DNA from: Panulirus ornatus | Lineage: Eukaryota; Arthropoda; Malacostraca; Decapoda; Palinuridae | Reading direction: 5' to 3' | Assembly: GCF_036320965.1 (NCBI RefSeq) | Contig: NC_092287.1 | Coordinates: 5,367,297 to 5,431,296, forward strand | DNA: 64,000 nt | Shown: positions 13,601 to 22,400 of the stretch, one piece after another | Layout of the letters: the number at the start of each line of letters is the position of its first letter | How positions within the stretch are numbered: the first letter of the stretch is position 1 | Program-made: the position numbers and the translations under genes | The notes under the pieces: generated by a model | Seen by the model: the letters and a program-made list of their open reading frames with translations, nothing else | Told to the model about the DNA's origin: nothing | The model's database searches: none

Positions 13601-15012
13601 AAGAATGGCCCATCTACTCATATACACATATATATACATAAATGCCCAAATACACACATATACATATCAACATATACACAGGCATAAACATACATACACA
13701 TGTACATATTCATACTTGCTTGCTTTCGTCCATTCCTGTTGCTACCCTGCTACACAGGAAACTGCATCACTACCCCCTGTTTTTGCAAGGTAGCACCAGG
13801 AAAAAAGGCAAAAAAGGCCACATTCATTCACATTCAGTCTCTAGCTGTCATGTGTAATGCACAGAAACCACAGCTCCCTATCCACATCCAGGCCCCACAG
13901 ACTTTTCCATGGTTTACCCCAAATGTTTCACATGCCCTGGTTCAGCCCACTGACAGCACGCCAACTCCAGTACACCACACTGTTCCAGTTCACTCTATTC
14001 CTTGCACACCTCTCTCCCTCCTGCATGTTCATGCCCCGATCATTCAAAATCTTTTTAACTTCATCCTTCCACCTCCAATTTAGTCTCCCACTTCTTGTTC
14101 CCTCCACCTCTGACACATATATCCTTTTTGTCAATCTTTCCTCACTCATTCCCTCCATATGTCCAAACCATTTCAACATATCGCACAGGTTATGTGGATC
14201 AGGTGTTTGCTTTGAAAAATACGTGTGAGAAAAACTTGGAAAAACAAAAGGATATGCATATGGCATTAATGGATCTGGAGAATGTATATGTGGAAGGTGT
14301 ATTGAATATATGGTGTGGGAGGAAAGACATCAGAAAGTGTGGGGTTTTCATCAAGAAAGTTAGGCAAATGTGTGAACAGGCAAAGGGGAGGGTGAGTGGT
14401 ACCAGGTGAAGGTGGGTCTGCAGCAGGGGTGTGTGATGTCACCAAGGTTGTATAATCTGTTTCAAGACGGACTGGTTAGGGAGGTAAATGCAAAGGTATC
14501 GAAGAGAAGAGCGGGTATGTAATCTGGTGTGTGTGTGCATGTGTGATGGGGTGGCAGCTGAGGGATGAGTCTATTGCTGTTTGCTGATGATAAGGAGCTG
14601 GCGGCAGATTAAGGATAGAAACTGCTGAGGCAAGTGTCCGAGTCTGAGATGTGTGTGAAAGGAGAAAGTTGAGAGTAAATGTAAATAAATGCAAGCTTAT
14701 TAAGTATAACAGTGAAAAGACCCAGGTTATCTTGAGTGTGACTTTCAATGAAGAGACCCTAGAGTAAGTGGAGTGTTTTAGATATCTGGGGATAGGGGAG
14801 AAAGAATACTTCCCACGTATTCCCTGCGTGTCGTAGAAGGCGACTAAAAGGGAAGGGAGCGGGGGGCTGGAAATCCTCCCCTCTCAGTTTTTTAATTTTC
14901 CAAAAGAAGGAACAGAGAAGAGGGCCAGGTGAGGATATTCCCTCAAAGGTCCAGTCCTCTGTTCTTAACGCTACCTTGCTAACGCGGGAAATGGCGAACA
15001 GTATGAAAATTT

Positions 15013-15050
<38 letters not shown>

Positions 15051-17624
15051 CTTACATGACTGAGCCTGGGCAGTGTCCAGCAGGTATAAGAGTGACACAC
15101 AGTTGATGGCTGGCCTCTTCTGCAACATTGGGCACAGTGATCTTCACAGGTTCCTCTGGAGGAAGTGGTCTGACAAATGGGTCAAGGGGGCGGTGTCTGA
15201 TAGATGCTTGCAGAAACCGAGCAGTGATAGCAGAGCAGTACAAGTATACACCACTATTGCTTTCTAAGTGGTCTAAGAATTGAGGAGAGCTCAGGCCAAT
15301 CATGTGATCTGCAAGAAAATATCAGTGACAATAAGAAATAGCTTCATTACTTAAACTGGCTTTTAAAGTTATTATAAAAATAATGATGTTGCCTGTAGCA
15401 ATGTGTTGTTGACTCAGCATGTGAATGTAGTTCATCCTCTCTACATTTATCTACAAGTTGTAGAAACACAGAATTTTTAAAATCAGACGATTGATCAGTC
15501 CATAAAGTCTACTTACCAACTGATTTACATTCTTTGGAAAACTAAAAAATTGGCTAAATGTTAACGAAATATTCTTGGTATAACAACATGACCCACACTA
15601 CGCATTAGACAATCCTAAGTCCTCAGGCAATTTTGTTTCTTTTATTATAACTTTGTGAAAATAATCACATTTTTAACAGATATCCATGACAAAAGTCCTT
15701 AACATACCTGAAATGAGAGTGTTGAAGTGATACCCAGAATCATCTTATGCTGAGGAACAGTTTAATATGTGGATATTTTAAATATGAGCCACAAATAGTT
15801 ATGAATATTAACTTTCACTAATTATAACGTTACAGGTTGAGCATCCCTCATCCGTCATCCAAAATCCTCCAAAATCCAAAACTTTTTGTGGCAACATGAT
15901 GTTACAAGTAGAAAATTCCACACCTGACCTCACTTGCCTATGCTGGTCTCTGATGTTCTGTTGGTTTCAGTTTGTTACAAACCATCGTCACCACCAGACC
16001 TATGTGCATTACTCACTGTGTTTATTGCTTATTCCCTGCTCTGTGTGAATAAGTGCAAGAAAATGATTGCTTATCAGTATCATATAAATTCAAAGTCAAG
16101 AATGAAGGTGATGCCAAACAACCACAGATTGTCCACATGGGCGACTGACATTGTGTCACCTTAGCTTTCAGATGGTTCAGTGTCATAGCAAACTTTGCTT
16201 CATGTGCAAAATTAACAAAAATATTGTACTCATTACCTTCAAGCTATGTGTATAAGTTGCATATGAAATATAAATGGATTTAGTGTTTAGCCTTGGGTCC
16301 CATTTCCAGGATATCTCATTATCTATCATCCATCGTGACAAACGTGGAAAACAGGATGGTAGGGGAAACATGATTGGATTGCTTGTTCTGCTGCCTCCAA
16401 CCATTCACAGCGATCTCTGCTGCCTGACGAGACCAGCAGATGAACCAGACCTTGTGTTAACATTGTTCTTAATCCCTTCCTCTAGGTAAGCTCTCACACT
16501 ATCACTAAACAGTCAATGCCAAGACAATTACAGGCAAGTGACAAACCATGTAGTGATAATCTGAGAGCTTACCTAGAGGAAGAGATCAAGAACAATGTTA
16601 ACACAAGGTCTGTGTTCATCTGCTGGTCACGTCAGGCAGCAGAGATTGCTGTGAACGGGTGGAGGCAGCAGGACAAGCGATCCGATCAGAGAGCTATATG
16701 CCAAGGCGTCTGACCGTGTGGCCGTCACTTGCTGGGGAATATGGTCATGCTGAGTGCTGGAATCATATCTCCTCAGGAAGACTGCTGAATGGTCGTAATG
16801 TTGAGGTATGTCTCAGCTCGCACCCATTTGTTTCCATACCATCATGTTTTCCATATATCTCATTAAGTATATGCAAATACTCCAAAATAAAAAATATCCA
16901 AAATATTTCTGGTTCCAGGCATTTCAAATAAGGGATACTCAACCTGTAGTATAGATTCTGGACAATGAACATGAATGTAAAACAACACACCTCGTAAAAT
17001 TGGTACTGTTAAAGCTTTCATTTCCCTACCCTGATCTAGATTAAATTTGGTTTTCCTCAGTTTCAAGGAAGAACTCCTGTTTTCTGAACCTTCCTTTGAT
17101 CAATTTATGCTTTGTTTGAGGCATAAGCAGAAAGCCATGCAAGTGCTCATTTTAGTTTATTTTTCATTTCAGTAACTTTCTTTAAGTGAAGGATGACACA
17201 ACTTGTATTCACATCAATATCAACCACAGAAACCACACAATTGTGTGAAATGGAAGGAGTGTCATCTCCAATCCCTTGGTTTGACGATTATACAGAACTT
17301 ATCTCATGTGTCTTATATAAATACATTTACCTTGGTAAGTGACACAATTTATCAAGACCTAATAACATCCGAATGAAAAAGTCTGATTGTAAAATCTGGA
17401 AAGGCTTGACCTGGGTGTTACTGGACTCTAACTGCTTGAGGGTACAAGAGAAAGATCATTTTTGGCTCGGCTGTATCAACATAAGTAGACAAAAAAAAGG
17501 TACAGTTTTCTCAAATAACTTCTTGCTTGAAATAAATCCATCCTGTCCCTCCTTATGAGTGCAGCACAGCCTCAAAGCTGCATGAGCTTCTAAATCACTG
17601 ACATAAGGGTCCTGAGGTTATGTA

Positions 17625-17655
<31 letters not shown>

Positions 17656-18281
17656 ATAATAATGCAGTCTGTTGCAGATGAGAGGGCTTGGGAAGTGAGT
17701 CGGTTGTTGTTCGCTGAAGATACATCCCTGGTGGCTGATTCAGGTGAGAAACTGCAGAAGCTGGTGACTGAGTTTGGTAAAGTGTGTGAAAGAAGAAAGC
17801 TGAGAGTAAATGTGAATAAGAGCAAGGTTATTAGGTACAGTAGGGTTGAGGGACCAGTCAACTGGGAGGTAAGTATGAATGGAGAAAAACTGGAGGAAGT
17901 AAAGTGTTTTAGATATCTGGGAGTGGATTTGGCAGCGGATGGAACCATGGAAGCAGAAGTGAGTCACAGGGTGGGGGAGGGGGTGAAAGTTCTGGGAGTG
18001 TTGAGAAATGTGTGGCATGTGAGAACATTATCTCAGAAAACAAAAATAGGTATGTTTGAAGGAACAGTGGTTCCAACAATGTTATATGGTTGCGAGGCGT
18101 GGGCTACAGATAGAGTTGTGTGGAGGAGGGTGGATGTGTTGGAAATGATATGTTTGAGGACAATATGTGGTGTGAGGTGGTTTGATCGAGTAAGTAATGA
18201 AAGGGTAAGAGAGATGAGGTAATAAAAAGATGGTTGAGAGAGCAGCAGAGAGTGTTTTCAAATGGTTTAGTCACATGGAGA

Positions 18282-18330
<49 letters not shown>

Positions 18331-19439
18331 TTGCCGCTGTCTCCCGCGTTTGCGAGGTAGCGCAAGGAAACAGACGAAAGAAATGGCCCAACCCACCCCC
18401 ATACACATGTATATACATACGTCCACACACGCAAATATACATACCTACACAGCTTTCCATGGTTTATCCCAGACGCTTCACATGCCCTGATTCAATCCAC
18501 TGACAGCACGTCAACACCGGTATACCACATCGATCCAATTCACTCTATTCCTTGCCCTCCTTTCACCCTCCTGCATGTTCAGGCCCCGATCACACAAAAT
18601 CTTTTTCACTCCATCTTTCCACCTCCAATTTGGTCTCCCACTTCTCCTCGTTCCCTCCACCTCCGACACATATATCCTCTTGGTCAATCTTTCCTCACTC
18701 ATTCTCTCTATGTGCCCAAACCATTTCAAAACACCCTCTTTTGTTCTCTCAACCACGCTCTTTTTATTTCCACACATCTCTCTTACCCTCACGTTACTTA
18801 CTCGATCAAACCACCTCACACCACACATTGTCCTCAAACATCTCATTTCCAGCACATCCACCCTCCTGCGCACAACTCTATCCATAGCCCACGCCTCGCA
18901 ACCATACAAAATTGTTGGAACCACTATTCCTTCAAACATACCTATTTTTGCTTTCCGAGATAATGTTCTCGACTTCCACACATTCTTCAAGGCTCCCAGG
19001 ATTTTCGCCCCCTCCCCCACCCTATGATCCACTTCCACTTCCATGGTTCCATCCGCTGCCAGATCCACTCCCAGATATCTAAAACACTTTACTTCCTCCA
19101 GTTTTTCTCCATTCAAACTTACCTCCCAATTGACTTGACCCTCAACCCTACTGTACCTAATAACCTTGCTCTTATTCACATTTACTCTTAACTTTCTTCT
19201 TTCACACATTTTACCAAACTCAGTCACCAGCTTCTGCAGTTTCTCACATGAATCAGCCACCAGCACTGTATCATCAGCGAACAACAACTGACTCACTTCC
19301 CAAGCTCTCTCATCCACAACAGACTTCATACTTGCCCCTCTTTCCAAAACTCTTGCATTCACCTCCCTAACAACCCCATCCATAAACAAATTAAACAACC
19401 ATGGACATATCACACACCCCTGCCGCAAACCTATATTCA

Positions 19440-19507
<68 letters not shown>

Positions 19508-21405
19508 ACAAGGGAGCAAATGGGAACTTCAGTGAAGGGCGCAAATGGGGAGGTGATAACAAGTAGTGGTGATGTGAGAGGGAGATGGAGTGAGTATTTT
19601 GAAGGTTTGTTGAATGTGTTTGATGATAGAGTGGCAGATATAGGGTGTTTTGGTCGAGGTGGTGTGCAAAGTGAGAGGGTTAGGGAAAATGATTTGGTAA
19701 ACAGAGAAGAGGTAGTGAAAGCTTTGCGGAAGATGAAAGCCGGCAAGGCAGCAGGTTTGGATGGTATTGCAGTGGAATTTATTAAAAAAGGGGGTGACTG
19801 TATTGTTGACTGGTTGGTAAGGTTATTTAATGTATGTATGACTCATGGTGAGGTGCCTGAGGATTGGCGGAATGCGTGCATAGTGCCATTGTACAAAGGC
19901 AAAGGGGATAAGAGTGAGTGCTCAAATTACAGAGGTATAAGTTTGTTGAGTATTCCTGGTAAAGTATATGGGAGGGTATTGATTGAGAGGGTGAAGGCAT
20001 GTACAGAGCATCAGATTGGGGAAGAGCAGTGTGGTTTCAGAAGTGGTAGAGGATGTGTGGATCAGGTGTTTGCTTTGAAAAATGTATGTGAGAAATACTT
20101 AGAAAAGCAAATGGATTTGTATGTAGCATTTATGGATCTGGAGAAGGCATATGATAGAGTTGATAGAGATGCTCTGTGGAAGGTATTAAGAATATATGGT
20201 GTGGGAGGAAAGTTGTTAGAAGCAGTGAAAAGTTTTTATCGAGGATGTAAGGCATGTGTACGTGTAGGAAGAGAGGAAAGTGATTGGTTCTCAGTGAATG
20301 TAGGTTTGCGGCAGGGGTGTGTGATGTCTCCATGGTTGTTTAATTTGTTTATGGATGGGGTTGTTAGGGAGGTAAATGCAAGAGTTTTGGAAAGAGGGGA
20401 AAGTATGAAGTCTGTTGGGGATGAGAGAGCTTGGGAAGTGAGTCAGTTGTTGTTCGCTGGTGATACAGCGCTGGTGGCTGATTCATGTGAGAAACTGCAG
20501 AAGCTGGTGACTGAGTTTGGTAAAGTGTGTGGAAGAAGAAAGTTAAGAGTAAATGTGAATAAGAGCAAGGTTATTAGGTACAGTAGGGTTGAGGGTCAAG
20601 TCAATTGGGAGGTGAGTTTGAATGGAGAAAAACTGGAGGAAGTGAAGTGTTTTAGATATCTGGGAGTGGATCTGGCAGCGGATGGAACCATGGAAGCGGA
20701 AGTGGATCATAGGGTGGGGGAGGGGGCGAAAATCCTGGGGGCCTTGAAGAATGTGTGGAAGTCGAGAACATTATCTCGGAAAGCAAAAATGGGTATGTTT
20801 GAAGGAATAGTGGTTCCAACAATGTTGTATGGTTGCGAGGCGTGGGCTATGGATAGAGTGGTGCGCAGGAGGATGGATGTGCTGGAAATGAGATGTTTGA
20901 GGACAATGTGTGGTGTGAGGTGGTTTGATCGAGTGAGTAACGTAAGGGTAAGAGAGATGTGTGGAAATAAAAAGAGCGTGGTTGAGAGAGCAGAAGAGGG
21001 TGTTTTGAAGTAGTTTGGGCACATGGAGAGAATGAGTGAGGAAAGATTGACCAAGAGGATATATGTGTCGGAGGTGGAGGGAACGAGGAGAAGAGGGAGA
21101 CCAAATTGGAGGTGGAAAGATGGAGTGAAAAAGATTTTGTGTGATCGGGGCCTGAACATGCAGGAGGGTGAAAGGAGGGCAAGGAATAGAGTGAATTGGA
21201 GCGATGTGGTATACCGGGGTTGACGTGCTGTCAGTGGATTGAATCAAGGCATGTGAAGCGTCTGGGGTAAACCATGGAAAGCTGTGTAGGTATCTATATT
21301 TGCGTGTGTGGACGTATGTATATACATGTGTATGGGGGGGGGTTGGGCCATTTCTTTCGTCTGTTTCCTTGCGCTACCTCGCAAACACGGGAGACAGCGG
21401 CAAAA

Positions 21406-21496
<91 letters not shown>

Positions 21497-22331
21497 TTTT
21501 ATACTTTGTCGCTGTCTCCCGCGTTTGCGAGGTAGCGCAAGGAAACAGACGAAAGAAATGGCCCAACCCCCCCCCATACACATGTATATACATACGTCCA
21601 CACACGCAAATATAGATACCTACACAGCTTTCCATGGTTTACCCCAGACGCTTCACATGTCTTGATTCAATCCACTGACAGCACGTCAACCCCGGTATAC
21701 CACATTGCTCCAATTCACTCTATTCCTTGCCCTCCTTTCACCCTCCTGCAAGTTCAGGCCCCGATCACACAAAATCTTTTTCACTCCATCTTTCCACCTC
21801 CAATTTGGTCTCCCTCTTCTCCTCGTTCCCTCCACCTCCGACACATATATCCTCTTGGTCAACCTTTCCTCACTCATTCTCTCCATGTGCCCAAACCATT
21901 TCAAAACACCCTCTTCTGCTCTCTCAACCACGCTCTTTTTATTTCCACACATCTCTCTCACCCTTACGTTACTTACTCGATCAAACCACCTCACACCACA
22001 CATTGTCCTCAGACATCTCATTTCCAGCACATCCATCCTCCTGCGCACAACTCTATCCATAGCCCACGCCTCGCAACCATACAACATTGTTGGAACCACT
22101 ATTCCTTCAAACATACCCATTTTTGCTTTCCGAGATAATGTTCTCGACTTCCACACATTCTTCAAGGCTCCCAGAATTTTCGCCCCCTCCCCCACCCTAT
22201 GGTCCACTTCTGCTTCCATGGTTCCATCCTCTGCCAGATCCACTCCCAGATATCTAAAACCCTTCACTTCCTCCAGTTTTTCTCCATTCAAACTCACCTC
22301 CCAATTTACTTGACCCTCAACCCTACTGTAC

Positions 22332-22400
<69 letters not shown>

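Noticed and set aside
21274..21635. Frames with YIYIYI repeats (also at 18104-18490, 21294-21665, 41870-42308)
   Set aside because: Translations of (TA)n tracts joined to LINE tails. Not genes.
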